A DNA stretch of 64,000 nt from Bradyrhizobium sp. BR 10289 (GTDB lineage Bacteria; Pseudomonadota; Alphaproteobacteria; Rhizobiales; Xanthobacteraceae), in assembly GCF_019455385.1 (NCBI RefSeq), contig NZ_JACOFR010000024.1:1-64000 (forward strand), in the 5' to 3' direction. This document shows, piece by piece, positions 8,753 through 16,421 of this stretch. A model generated the notes under the pieces. It was not told the origin of the DNA and made no database searches. It saw only the letters and a list, made by a program, of their open reading frames with translations. Numbering within the stretch: the first letter of the stretch is position 1; the number at the start of each line of letters is the position of its first letter. Both the position numbers and the translations under genes were made by a program.

Positions 8753-8783
8753 ATCTGCCGCCGCCCGAATGGCGGCGGCAGAT
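8753..8783 (+). other. Strong stem-loop between nifK and nifE
   Basis: A perfect 13-bp inverted repeat, ATCTGCCGCCGCC and its complement, encloses a 5-base loop (CGAAT) and starts 11 bases after the nifK stop. An A run precedes it and no T run follows. It probably acts as a partial terminator or 3' stabiliser, allowing more nifDK than nifEN message; this role is inferred. Confidence 0.7.
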
Positions 8784-8858
8784 GACAAGTCTAGCCAGAG
8801 CGATCGAGACTGCGGGGCAGAAGCGCTCGCGCAGCGGGTCCAAGAACGGGAGAGACGA

Positions 8859-10526
8859 ATGAGCTCGCTGTCGGCCACCATCCAGGACGTGTTCAACGAG
8901 CCCGGTTGCGGCAAGAACGCCAACAAGACGGAGGCCGAACGCAAGAAGGGCTGCACCAAGCAGCTCCAGCCGGGCGGGGCCGCCGGCGGCTGCGCCTTCG
9001 ACGGGGCCAAGATCGCGCTGCAGCCCTTCACCGATGTCGCGCATCTCGTCCATGGCCCGATTGCCTGCGAGGGCAACTCCTGGGACAACCGCGGCAGCGC
9101 CTCGTCAGGCTCCGATCTCTGGCGCCGCAGCTTCACCACCGATATGAACGAGACCGACATCGTGTTCGGGGGCGAGAAGCGGCTCTACAAGGCAATCAAA
9201 GAGGTCATCGAGAAGTACGATCCGCCGGCGATCTTCGTCTACCAGACCTGCGTGCCCGCCATGATCGGTGACGACATCAACGCCGTCTGCAAGGCGGCGG
9301 CGACCAAGTTCGGAAAGCCGGTCATTCCCGTCAATTCGCCGGGCTTCGTCGGCCCGAAGAACCTCGGCAACAAGCTCGCCGGCGAGGCGCTGCTCGAGCA
9401 CGTGATCGGAACCGAGGAGCCGGACTACACCACGCCCTACGACATCAACATCATCGGTGAGTACAACCTCTCCGGAGAGTTCTGGCAGATCAAGCCGTTG
9501 CTCGACGAGCTCGGCATCCGTATCCTTTCCTGCATTTCCGGCGACGGCAAATATCGGGAGCTCGCCTATTCGCACCGCGCCAAGGCGGCGATGATGGTGT
9601 GCTCCAAGGCGATGATCAACGTCGCCCGCAAGATGGAGGAGCGCTACGGCATCCCGTACTTCGAGGGTTCGTTCTACGGCATCCAGGACTCCAGCGATTC
9701 CTTGCGTGAGATCGCGCGGCTTCTGATCGAGCGCGGCGCGCCGGCCGAGTTGATGGACCGCACCGAGGCGGTCATTGCGCGGGAGGAGGCCAAAGCCTGG
9801 GCCGCGATCGAGCGCTTCAAGCCGCGCTTCAAGGACAAGAAGGTGCTGCTGATCACCGGCGGCGTGAAGTCCTGGTCCGTGGTCGCCGCGCTCCAGGAGG
9901 CAGGCCTCGAGATCGTCGGCACCTCCGTGAAGAAGTCCACCAAGGAAGACAAGGAGCGCATCAAGGAGCTGATGGGCCAGGACGCCCACATGATCGAGGA
10001 CATGACGCCGCGCGAAATGTACAAGATGCTGAAGGACGCGCGGGCCGACATCATGCTCTCAGGAGGCAAGTCGCAGTTCGTCGCGCTGAAGGCGGCGATG
10101 CCGTGGCTCGACATCAACCAGGAGCGCTGCCACGGTTATATGGGCTACATCGGCATGGTCAAGCTGATGGAGGAGATCGAGAAGGCGCTCTACAATCCGA
10201 TGTGGGCGCACCTCCGCCGTCCGGCGCCATGGGACGATGCCGGGGTCAACTGGCAGACGAAGGCGATGGCGCAGATGGATGCGCAGGCCGCCGAGATTGC
10301 CGCCGATCCGGCTCTCGCCGAAGCCGCGCGGCGGGCCAAGAAGATCTGCTTCTGCAAGACCGTCGACCTAGGCAGCATCGAGGATGCGATCGCCGCCCAC
10401 GGCCTTTCCACCGTCGACGGGGTAAAGGACCATACCAACGCCTCGGGCGGCTGCGGGGCCTGCAAGGGGCGGATCGAGGACATCCTCGCCGCCCAGCCGG
10501 CCCCCGTGCTTCAGGCGGCGGAGTAG
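8859..10526 (+). CDS. nifE: NifE, FeMo-cofactor scaffold subunit with C-terminal BFD-type [2Fe-2S] domain
   Basis: A 555-residue NifE, which forms with NifN the scaffold on which the NifB product becomes FeMo-cofactor. The NifD-like part has PGCGKNANKTEAERKKGC, HGPIACEGNSWDNR and YQTCVPAMIGDD. Residues 493-545 form an extra BFD-type domain with C497-X-C499 and C532-X2-C535 (ICFCKTVDLG, GGCGACKGRIEDIL), resembling the central [2Fe-2S] domain of full-length NifU. NifE without this extension is about 80-100 residues shorter; long NifE forms are known in Bradyrhizobium. ATG 8859 is chosen over the upstream in-frame start because the family N-terminus begins there. Confidence 0.97.
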   Translation: MSSLSATIQDVFNEPGCGKNANKTEAERKKGCTKQLQPGGAAGGCAFDGAKIALQPFTDVAHLVHGPIACEGNSWDNRGSASSGSDLWRRSFTTDMNETDIVFGGEKRLYKAIKEVIEKYDPPAIFVYQTCVPAMIGDDINAVCKAAATKFGKPVIPVNSPGFVGPKNLGNKLAGEALLEHVIGTEEPDYTTPYDINIIGEYNLSGEFWQIKPLLDELGIRILSCISGDGKYRELAYSHRAKAAMMVCSKAMINVARKMEERYGIPYFEGSFYGIQDSSDSLREIARLLIERGAPAELMDRTEAVIAREEAKAWAAIERFKPRFKDKKVLLITGGVKSWSVVAALQEAGLEIVGTSVKKSTKEDKERIKELMGQDAHMIEDMTPREMYKMLKDARADIMLSGGKSQFVALKAAMPWLDINQERCHGYMGYIGMVKLMEEIEKALYNPMWAHLRRPAPWDDAGVNWQTKAMAQMDAQAAEIAADPALAEAARRAKKICFCKTVDLGSIEDAIAAHGLSTVDGVKDHTNASGGCGACKGRIEDILAAQPAPVLQAAE

Positions 10527-10536
10527 GGCGCAGCCG

Positions 10537-11919
10537 ATGGCGATCGTCACCACGTCCAAAAAGGCCTGCTCGGTCAATCCGCTCAAGATGAGCCAGCCGA
10601 TCGGCGGCTCGTTCGCCTTCATGGGCCTGCGCGGCGCGATGCCGCTGCTGCACGGCTCGCAGGGCTGCACCTCGTTCGGCCTGACGCTGTTCGTGCGGCA
10701 TTTCAAGGAAGCCGTGCCGATGCAGACCACCGCGATGAGCGAGGTCGCGACCGTGCTCGGCGGTTACGAGAATGTCGAGCAGGCGATCCTCAACATCTAC
10801 AATCGCACCAAGCCCGAGATCATCGGCATCAACTCGACCGGCGTCACCGAGACCAAGGGCGACGACGTCGAGGGCTTCATCCGCCTGATCCGGCAGAAGC
10901 ATCCGCAGCTCGAAAAGTTTCCGCTGGTCTACGTGTCGACGCCCGACTTCAAGGACGCCTTCCAGGACGGCTGGGAGAAGACCGTCGCGCGCATGGTGGA
11001 GGTCCTGGTCGATCCCATCGAGGCGGGAGCCGCGCGCGATCGAGCGCGCGTCAACGTGCTGCCGGGCTGCCATCTCACGCCCGGCGATCTCGACGAGCTG
11101 CGCACGATCCTCGAGGATTTCGGCCTCAAGCCGTCCTTCCTACCGGATCTCGCCGGCTCGCTCGATGGCCATATCCCGGACGAATTCACCCCGACCACGA
11201 TCGGCGGCATCGGGGTCGACGAGATCGCGACCATGGGGCAGGCGGGATGGACCATCGCGATCGGCGCGCAGATGAGGCCCGCGGCGGAGGCCATGGAGCA
11301 GAAGACCGGTGTGCCGTTCCGCCTCTTCGAGCGGCTCTGCGGCCTGATCCCCAACGACGAATTCATCGCCTTCCTGAGCGAGATCAGCGGCCGGCCGGTG
11401 CCGGCGAAGTACCGCCGCCAGCGCGGCCAGTTGGCGGATGCGATGCTGGACACGCATTTCCACATCGGCGGCCGCAAGCTTGCGATCGGCGCCGAGCCGG
11501 ACCTGCTGTTCGATCTCTCCAGCATGTTGCACGAGATGGGCGCCGAGGTGGCGGTCGCCGTGACCACGACGGCCTCGCCCGTGCTCGAGCGCGTCAAGAC
11601 GCAGGAGGTTCTGATCGGCGACCTCGAAGACCTCGAGGAGCTCGCCAAGGCTCGCGATTGCGATCTCCTCATCACGCACTCGCACGGCCGCCAGGCGGCC
11701 TCGCGCCTGAAGATCCCGTTCTATCGCGCGGGCTTCCCGATGTTCGACCGGCTCGGTGCCGGGCACCAGCTGTCGGTCGGCTATCGCGGCACGCGCGACC
11801 TGGTGTTCGATCTCGCCAACCTCGTCGTCGCCGACCGCGAGGCCAACCACCAGCCGACGCCCGACACCTGGCGGACCACGGACGGCGGCCTTCAGGTCGT
11901 CCCGCCACAACTGCACTGA
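10537..11919 (+). CDS. nifN: NifN, FeMo-cofactor scaffold subunit
   Basis: A 460-residue NifN, partner of NifE. Typical motifs are KKACSVNPLKMSQPIGG, HGSQGCTSFGL and GINSTGVTETKGDD. The N-terminus shares a Cys-containing cluster region with NifK (HGSQGC). It begins 10 bases after nifE and is followed by nifX after 22 bases, so nifENX are one unit. Confidence 0.98.
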   Translation: MAIVTTSKKACSVNPLKMSQPIGGSFAFMGLRGAMPLLHGSQGCTSFGLTLFVRHFKEAVPMQTTAMSEVATVLGGYENVEQAILNIYNRTKPEIIGINSTGVTETKGDDVEGFIRLIRQKHPQLEKFPLVYVSTPDFKDAFQDGWEKTVARMVEVLVDPIEAGAARDRARVNVLPGCHLTPGDLDELRTILEDFGLKPSFLPDLAGSLDGHIPDEFTPTTIGGIGVDEIATMGQAGWTIAIGAQMRPAAEAMEQKTGVPFRLFERLCGLIPNDEFIAFLSEISGRPVPAKYRRQRGQLADAMLDTHFHIGGRKLAIGAEPDLLFDLSSMLHEMGAEVAVAVTTTASPVLERVKTQEVLIGDLEDLEELAKARDCDLLITHSHGRQAASRLKIPFYRAGFPMFDRLGAGHQLSVGYRGTRDLVFDLANLVVADREANHQPTPDTWRTTDGGLQVVPPQLH

Positions 11920-11941
11920 CGCAAGAAGAGGGACCAGACCG

Positions 11942-12337
11942 ATGAAAGTCGCCTTTGCCACCCAGGACCTGAAGCGCGTCGATGCGCATTTCGGCTGGGC
12001 CAAGAACATCGCCATCTACGACGTCAATCCAGACGGCCATCGCTTTGTCGAGGCCATCCAGTTCGACGGCGACCTCAAGGAGGACGGCAACGAGGACAAG
12101 CTGGCGCCGAAGATCGAGGCGATCAAGGACTGCACGATCCTCTACGTCGCGGCGATCGGCGGCTCGGGCGCCGCACGGGTCGTCGCCAACAACATCCATC
12201 CGATGAAGGTGGCGCAGCCCGAGGCGATCGACGACCTCTGCGTCAAGCTCGAGGACGTGCTGAAGGGCTCGCCGCCGCCGTGGCTGCGCAAGGTGCTGGC
12301 CAAGGGCCAGGAACGCAGCTTTGATTTCGAAGACTGA
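11942..12337 (+). CDS. nifX: NifX, cofactor-precursor carrier
   Basis: A 131-residue NifX that binds NifB-co and FeMo-co precursors and passes them between NifB and NifEN. It is a single dinitrogenase cofactor-biosynthesis domain starting MKVAFATQDLKRVDAHFGWA and containing AAIGGSGAARVVA. The ATG at 11942 is selected over an upstream in-frame start within nifN. The same fold forms the C-terminal domain of NifB in this window. Confidence 0.95.
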   Translation: MKVAFATQDLKRVDAHFGWAKNIAIYDVNPDGHRFVEAIQFDGDLKEDGNEDKLAPKIEAIKDCTILYVAAIGGSGAARVVANNIHPMKVAQPEAIDDLCVKLEDVLKGSPPPWLRKVLAKGQERSFDFED

Positions 12338-12348
12338 AGGAAACGCTT

Positions 12349-12819
12349 ATGTCAGATGCGGCTGAACTCGTTCAATCCGATACCGCGGCCGAGGCGCCGT
12401 TCGTCAAGGAGCTCTTCAAGATCTGGCGGGCCCAGGACACCCATGGCGCATGGGAGGGCAAGAAGGATCTCGATCTGCTCGAGCCCTACATCCTGGACAA
12501 GGAGAAGCGCCGCGCCCTGCCGATCGTCGGCGATCCCGATCCGGATACGATCTGGCGGATGGAGCTGTTCTTCAACGCGGTCGCGCTCTCGATCGAGAAG
12601 GCGACCGGCGTGATGATCTCGCCCATGCTGAAGATGCACCATGAAGGCTTTGGCCGCATGGTCCTGATCGGCGGGCGGCTGATCGTCGTCAACAAGCAGC
12701 TCCGCGACGTGCACCGGTTCGGCTTCGACAATCTCGGTAAGCTCGCGGCCGAAGGCGACAAATATGTCGCAAGCGGGGTCGAGATGATCCGCAAATTTCC
12801 AGATGTGGCGAACTATTGA
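12349..12819 (+). CDS. NifX-associated protein (DUF269 family)
   Basis: A 156-residue protein of the NifX-associated family that almost always follows nifX. Visible family features are FVKELFKIWRAQDTHGAWEG, the IWRMELFFNAVALSIEK helix and GRLIVVNKQLRDVHRFGF. Its biochemical role is not established; the location argues for a part in FeMo-co synthesis. It sits 11 bases after nifX. Confidence 0.88.
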   Translation: MSDAAELVQSDTAAEAPFVKELFKIWRAQDTHGAWEGKKDLDLLEPYILDKEKRRALPIVGDPDPDTIWRMELFFNAVALSIEKATGVMISPMLKMHHEGFGRMVLIGGRLIVVNKQLRDVHRFGFDNLGKLAAEGDKYVASGVEMIRKFPDVANY

Positions 12820-12828
12820 GGTTTGAGC

Positions 12829-13029
12829 ATGAGCGACCTTGAAACCCTGAAGGCCGAGATCAAGAAGCTGTCGGCCAAGGCTACGCAGGCCAAGATGGAC
12901 CTCCACGATCTCTCCGAGGAGCTTCCGATCAACTGGACCTCGATCCTGAGCGTGGCCCAGAAGGCCCACGATGCCTTCGCCGAGCTCGAGCGCAAGCGCG
13001 CGGATCTCAAGACGCTGGAAAAGGCTTAA
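12829..13029 (+). CDS. Small coiled-coil nif protein (DUF683/CCE_0567-like)
   Basis: A 66-residue, wholly helical protein rich in Lys and Glu, with LKAEIKKLSAKATQAKMDLH and a second helix, DAFAELERKRADLKTLEKA. It fits the small nif-linked family usually found between the NifX-associated gene and fdxB. ATG 12829 has GAGG seven bases upstream; a TTG two codons earlier is the alternative. The function is unknown. Confidence 0.8.
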   Translation: MSDLETLKAEIKKLSAKATQAKMDLHDLSEELPINWTSILSVAQKAHDAFAELERKRADLKTLEKA

Positions 13030-13043
13030 CCGGATCTTCGACC

Positions 13044-13331
13044 ATGTCCTACGCAACCCGCGACGGCCGCGACTGGAAGCCGGACTATCTGGTGTCGATC
13101 GATGCCCAGAAGTGCATCGGCTGCGGCCGCTGCTACAAGGTCTGCGGCCGCGAGGTCATGACGCTCAAGGGCATCAACGAGGACGGTGAGATGATCGATC
13201 TCGATGACGACGATGACGAGGTCGAGAAGAAGGTCATGGTGATGAACGACGATGGCGCCTGTATCGGCTGTGGCGCCTGCGCGCGGGTCTGTCCGACCAA
13301 CTGCCAGACCCACGCTCCCGCGGCCGGCTGA
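13044..13331 (+). CDS. fdxB: FdxB, nif-specific ferredoxin III (2[4Fe-4S])
   Basis: A 95-residue ferredoxin. Cluster motif 1 is C24-X2-C27-X2-C30-X3-C34 (CIGCGRCYKVC) and motif 2 is C73-X2-C76-X2-C79-X3-C83 (CIGCGACARVC), with an extra Cys in PTNC. Between them lies a strongly acidic loop (DLDDDDDEVEKK). FdxB proteins act as electron donors in nitrogenase cofactor synthesis or reduction. It is part of the nifDKENX operon, 14 bases after the preceding small gene. Confidence 0.95.
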   Translation: MSYATRDGRDWKPDYLVSIDAQKCIGCGRCYKVCGREVMTLKGINEDGEMIDLDDDDDEVEKKVMVMNDDGACIGCGACARVCPTNCQTHAPAAG

Positions 13332-13348
13332 GGCGTGCGGGACCAGCG

Positions 13349-13666
13349 ATGAGCAAGACCCGGTTCGCCAGGTACAATATCGGCCAGGTGATCCGTCACC
13401 GGCTCTATGAGATGCGCGGCGTCATCTTCGACGTCGATACGTCATTCGCCGGCACTGATGGTGAACCGGTGCCCGACGGAATGGCACCGAGGCTGGTCTA
13501 TCGGCTGTTCGCCGAAGACGACGAAATTCCCTATGTGGCCTGCATTGCCGAGAATGACCTCGAACCCGACGATTCCGGCGAGCCGATCAGTCATCCCGGG
13601 ATCTGGGCGCTGTTCGATGTGCGCGAGGCGGGTGGCTATCGCCGGCGCAGACAACTGATGAACTGA
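13349..13666 (+). CDS. HspQ-like protein (YccV / hemimethylated-DNA-binding family)
   Basis: A 105-residue protein with the HspQ pattern: YNIGQVIRHRLYEMRGVIFDVD, then RLFAEDDEIPYVACIAENDL, then HPGIWALFD. HspQ is a heat-shock factor and a specificity factor for Lon protease in enterobacteria. Here it is the last gene of the nifDKENX-fdxB run, 17 bases after fdxB. A role in protein quality control of nitrogenase components is inference from position. It has no paralogue in the window. Confidence 0.75.
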   Translation: MSKTRFARYNIGQVIRHRLYEMRGVIFDVDTSFAGTDGEPVPDGMAPRLVYRLFAEDDEIPYVACIAENDLEPDDSGEPISHPGIWALFDVREAGGYRRRRQLMN

Positions 13667-13689
13667 CGTGGTGCGAGCGGTGCGGGCCG

Positions 13690-14004
13690 TTACTCGATCC
13701 CCTGCTCACGCGCCTTCATCATCGCGGCGATGCGGAAACGTTCGTGGATGGCAATCGGATTGGCGAGCATGTCGGCTTCTGCCTGCTTGAACGCGTCGAG
13801 GACGATCTCGGCTTCCTCGCGCGTCAAGGGTACGCGGCCGGCCATGTGCGTCGCCTCCGGTGCGGCGGCGCGGATCGCGCGGCGATAGGGGTGATCTTTC
13901 ACCTCGATCAGCTCGTTCGCTTCGAGCTTGCCGCCCAACGTGATCGCAAGTCCGACGACCTCGAGCTTGCGGCCGTCCTGCGTGGTCTTGACCAGGATCG
14001 CCAT
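13690..14004 (-). CDS. Unknown small nif-region protein, coupled to the gene at 14004-14453
   Basis: A 104-residue soluble protein, not recognised. It opens MAILVKTTQDGRKLEVVG and is charged, mixed alpha/beta in character and free of cysteines. The ATG at 14004 shares its A with the upstream gene's TGA (TGATG), which supports this start over the GTG at 14007. It lies convergent to the end of the nifDKENX-fdxB-hspQ operon. Position suggests a nif-related role; the sequence does not reveal one. Confidence 0.7.
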   Translation of the reverse strand: MAILVKTTQDGRKLEVVGLAITLGGKLEANELIEVKDHPYRRAIRAAAPEATHMAGRVPLTREEAEIVLDAFKQAEADMLANPIAIHERFRIAAMMKAREQGIE

Positions 14005-14453
14005 CACGGCACCATCGGCATGGCAAAGCCAGGGCGGGGATGGGCATCGTAATAGTCGGGCCGCTCCGGCCAGCCGCCTTCGGCGATGAACTTGAACGCA
14101 GTGATCTTCACCGGGGCGCCTTGCGAGCAGGAAACTTCGGCGAACTTGATCTCGCGCGGGCCGGGTCCTGCGGAAAAGTCCGCCACCACGGTGCCGTCGG
14201 CCTTGCAGGCGCGGGCAAAACCGGGTGTGCCGACACTGCTTGCCGGCACCGGATTAGCTGCGAAGATCGCGCCGGCTGCATCGCCGCCGAAAGCCGGGCT
14301 CGCAAACTTGAACACCGCCAGCACACCGCTGCGATCGACCGGGCGATCGGCGGTGATCGGGCGCGCGACCGAATAGACGGTCAGCGTGCCGCCATCAAGC
14401 AGTGCCTTGATCTCGTCTTCCGAGCTGGTGGAAAATTCGGACGCGACGTTCAT
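14004..14453 (-). CDS. Unknown nif-region protein, first gene of a two-gene unit
   Basis: A 149-residue protein, not recognised. It starts MNVASEFSTSSEDEIKALLD, with GGAG placed correctly before ATG 14453; in-frame ATGs further upstream lack such a site. It has two cysteines (RACKADG, EVSCSQG), a GGDAAGAIFAANPVPA stretch and a C-terminus ending in an aromatic and proline-rich segment. No signal peptide is seen. A weak -24/-12 element lies 37 bases upstream. It is translationally coupled to the next gene. Confidence 0.7.
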   Translation of the reverse strand: MNVASEFSTSSEDEIKALLDGGTLTVYSVARPITADRPVDRSGVLAVFKFASPAFGGDAAGAIFAANPVPASSVGTPGFARACKADGTVVADFSAGPGPREIKFAEVSCSQGAPVKITAFKFIAEGGWPERPDYYDAHPRPGFAMPMVP

Positions 14454-14489
14454 GTCATTCTCCATGCCAAACGGGCCTGGCTTAACAAC

Positions 14490-14505
14490 ATCAATTTCCA
14501 TGCCA
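14490..14505 (-). promoter_or_regulatory. Possible sigma-54 promoter of the 14453-13690 unit
   Basis: The minus strand reads TGGCAT-GGAAA-TTGAT. The -24 half is perfect but the -12 GC is GA. It is 37 bases from ATG 14453. No exact TGT-N10-ACA site is found between this gene and the Rieske gene, only TGT-N10-ACG near 14596, so this is a weak call. Confidence 0.35.
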
Positions 14506-14717
14506 CCTTGCGCGTGCGTCCGCCCGGCTACGGCTTCGCCGAATCCGCGTGAATCGGCGCGCATTTTGCGCCGGCAGGCCCGGCCGGGTCGGGCTGTTGT
14601 GACAACGGGAACGCCCGTGTCGGATTCCATACCAAACGAAACGGACATGCCACGTCCTCCATCCTAGCGCGATTCTTGCAGAGCTTTCGAACGGTCCGAC
14701 CGCGAACGAGGACAGCC

Positions 14718-15122
14718 ATGGATCAGAATACCGCCTATGCGATCTGCGCCTTCAACGACATTCCGAGCCAGCGGGCGATCGGCTTTCATCTCATGATCGT
14801 CGGCGAGGACGGGGCGCCGCGGCCCTGGCCGATCGTGATCGTACGCTGGGGCAAGCAGGTGTTCGGTTATCTCAATCGATGCCCGCACAATGGCGTAAAC
14901 CTGGACTGGGAGCGCAACCAGTTTCTCGACGGGAATGGCACTCGGCTGCTCTGCGGCAAGCACGGCGCGACCTTCGAGCTCGGTAGCGGCCATTGCGTGG
15001 ACGGACCGTGCAAGGGCGAGAGCCTCACGCCGATCGCGCTCGCCGTGCTCGACGGCGATATCTGCGTCACCGGCGTGACGCTCGTCGAGGACGACGAGAC
15101 GGCCTGCGAGGAGGAAGCTTGA
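14718..15122 (+). CDS. Rieske-type [2Fe-2S] protein (first copy)
   Basis: A 134-residue soluble single-domain Rieske-type protein. Cluster ligands are C55-X-H57 (RCPHNGV) and C79-X2-H82 (LLCGKHGATFE), followed by CVDGPCKGESL. This is the ferredoxin type found as an electron carrier or oxygenase component; there is no transmembrane helix. It is clearly paralogous to the protein at 25754-26203. ATG 14718 has GAGGA just upstream. A -24/-12-like sequence (TAGCGC-GATTC-TTGCA, 14665-14680) lies 37 bases before it but lacks the -24 GG. Its partner in nitrogen fixation is unknown. Confidence 0.85.
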   Translation: MDQNTAYAICAFNDIPSQRAIGFHLMIVGEDGAPRPWPIVIVRWGKQVFGYLNRCPHNGVNLDWERNQFLDGNGTRLLCGKHGATFELGSGHCVDGPCKGESLTPIALAVLDGDICVTGVTLVEDDETACEEEA

Positions 15123-15132
15123 GGCGAATGCG

Positions 15133-15723
15133 TCAGACCGGGCGGTTCTCGTTGCGGTTCTTCACCGGCTCCATCTTCTTGACGCCGTCCTCAAAAGAGA
15201 TCTCGGTATAGGAGCCGTCGAGATCCTTGGCGGCATCGAGCAGATAGTCGAGCTTGCCCGCGGTATCGAGCTTCTTGATGTCGTTCTTGTCGACGCCGGC
15301 AAGGTCCATCATCTCCTTCCACACCGTCGATTCATCGCAGGGCAGCACCCGGAACTCGATGTCGCCGATCTTGGTGCGGTATTTCGCCAGGAAGTCGATG
15401 TTGTTGCAGAACATGAAATAGCTGCCCTTGGGGCTGAGCGCGCCGTCCAGCACCTTGGCGACGTCGGCGAGGTAGGCGAAGGAATGCAGATAACCGGCGA
15501 GTACTGGAATGGTCGGTTCGCCCTCCTGCGCCACGGTCAGCACCTGCTCGATCGAGTAGTCCGGCGGACGCTTCTCGTCCGCGACCTGGGTCTGGAACTT
15601 CAGCGCGATGTCACCGCGAAAGCCGAAGCGCCCCGGCTTGGTGGTATCGCCCTTCAGCACCGCATTCAGCAGCCGGCCCTCCTTGTCCAGGCGGCCAAGG
15701 GCGGTGTTGTCGATCGACGTCAT
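15133..15723 (-). CDS. Unknown 196-residue protein divergent from iscA-nifUS
   Basis: I do not recognise this protein. It starts MTSIDNTALGRLDKEGRLLN, with AGGAGAG before ATG 15723. It is soluble, with three central segments worth noting: KGSYFMFCNNIDFLAKYRTK, GDIEFRVLPCDESTVWKEMM and DLAGVDKNDIKKLDTAGKL. It has two cysteines and no known metal motif, signal peptide or membrane segment. A good -24/-12 element lies 65 bases upstream and it shares the enhancer at 15925 with the iscA operon, so it is probably expressed with the nif genes. Confidence 0.75.
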   Translation of the reverse strand: MTSIDNTALGRLDKEGRLLNAVLKGDTTKPGRFGFRGDIALKFQTQVADEKRPPDYSIEQVLTVAQEGEPTIPVLAGYLHSFAYLADVAKVLDGALSPKGSYFMFCNNIDFLAKYRTKIGDIEFRVLPCDESTVWKEMMDLAGVDKNDIKKLDTAGKLDYLLDAAKDLDGSYTEISFEDGVKKMEPVKNRNENRPV

Positions 15724-15787
15724 GGATCTCTCCTGGTCTTGTTGGCTGCGCGGCTGTCGGCCGACGCGAAGGTTTCGGTGGCCCTTA

Positions 15788-15803
15788 TGCAAGGAGTTTG
15801 CCG
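15788..15803 (-). promoter_or_regulatory. Sigma-54 -24/-12 promoter of the unknown gene
   Basis: The minus strand reads CGGCAA-ACTCC-TTGCA, with the invariant GG and GC correctly spaced, 65 bases upstream of ATG 15723 and 122 bases from the shared enhancer. Confidence 0.6.
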
Positions 15804-15924
15804 GCCGCGTGCGCATGCGCCGAAAGTTTGAATGCAGTCGGAATCTGCGCCGCTTTGTGAAGCTGCGGCGGATCGCCCGGTATGGCGTTGCCGTTCCGCT
15901 CGTCCCGGCGTCGCCATGCCCGCA

Positions 15925-15940
15925 TGTCGCAAACCCGACA
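15925..15940. promoter_or_regulatory. NifA upstream activator site shared by two divergent promoters
   Basis: TGTCGCAAACCCGACA is an exact TGT-N10-ACA, 63 bases upstream of the iscA -24 element. Confidence 0.7.
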
Positions 15941-16003
15941 AGCGTCGCAAAGACAACAGGTGCGCGCTTGAGGAAAATGCAGTGGTTTCAGACATATGCG
16001 CTC

Positions 16004-16019
16004 TGGCACGGGACTTGCG
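16004..16019 (+). promoter_or_regulatory. Sigma-54 -24/-12 promoter of iscA-nifU-nifS-nifT
   Basis: TGGCAC-GGGAC-TTGCG matches at all conserved positions except the last W. It is 40 bases before ATG 16059. Confidence 0.85.
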
Positions 16020-16058
16020 ATCCCTCATTGCAACAGACCCAGACAGAGAGGGCGAGCG

Positions 16059-16379
16059 ATGATCAACCTGACGGACAGCGCGGTGAATGCGGTGAAGACT
16101 GCGATCTCCTCCGCGGCACAGCCGGCGAGCGGCTTGCGCATCATGGTCGAAACCGGCGGCTGCGCCGGCTTCAAATACATGATGGGTCTCGCCGAAGAGG
16201 CCAAGCCCGACGACACCGTGATCGAGCGCGGCGGCGTGAAGGTGTTCGTCGACAATGCGAGCCACGAGCATCTCAACGGCACCACGATCGACTTCGTCGT
16301 TGCGCTGGAGGGGTCCGGCTTCACCTTCGACAATCCCAACGCGAAATCGAGCTGCTCCTGCGGCAAGTCGTTCAGCTGA
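16059..16379 (+). CDS. IscA/HesB-type Fe-S carrier (first copy)
   Basis: A 106-residue A-type Fe-S carrier. All three ligand cysteines are present: C35 in TGGCAGFKYMM, and C99 and C101 in SSCSCGKSFS. Such proteins deliver clusters to apo-targets; nif-linked copies are called IscA-nif or IscN. It is first gene in the iscA-nifU-nifS-nifT unit, just after a sigma-54 promoter. ATG 16059 is preferred over the upstream in-frame start, which would lie before the promoter. Confidence 0.92.
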   Translation: MINLTDSAVNAVKTAISSAAQPASGLRIMVETGGCAGFKYMMGLAEEAKPDDTVIERGGVKVFVDNASHEHLNGTTIDFVVALEGSGFTFDNPNAKSSCSCGKSFS

Positions 16380-16421
16380 GCCGTCCACTTCGATCCAATC
16401 CGCAAGAAAGAGATATTTGAA

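Larger units (their letters stand above)
15724..16058. promoter_or_regulatory. Divergent control region between the unknown gene and iscA
   Basis: There is no gene here. It contains a -24/-12 element on each strand (15788-15803 minus, 16004-16019 plus) and a single exact enhancer site between them (15925-15940). I see nothing else clear in the rest. Confidence 0.75.

Noticed and set aside
14594..14609. TGT-N10-ACG as a NifA site in front of the first Rieske gene
   Set aside because: It has one mismatch and no strong -24/-12 element beside it.
14665..14680. TAGCGC-GATTC-TTGCA as the promoter of the first Rieske gene
   Set aside because: The invariant -24 GG is AG, so it was not listed as a separate promoter.
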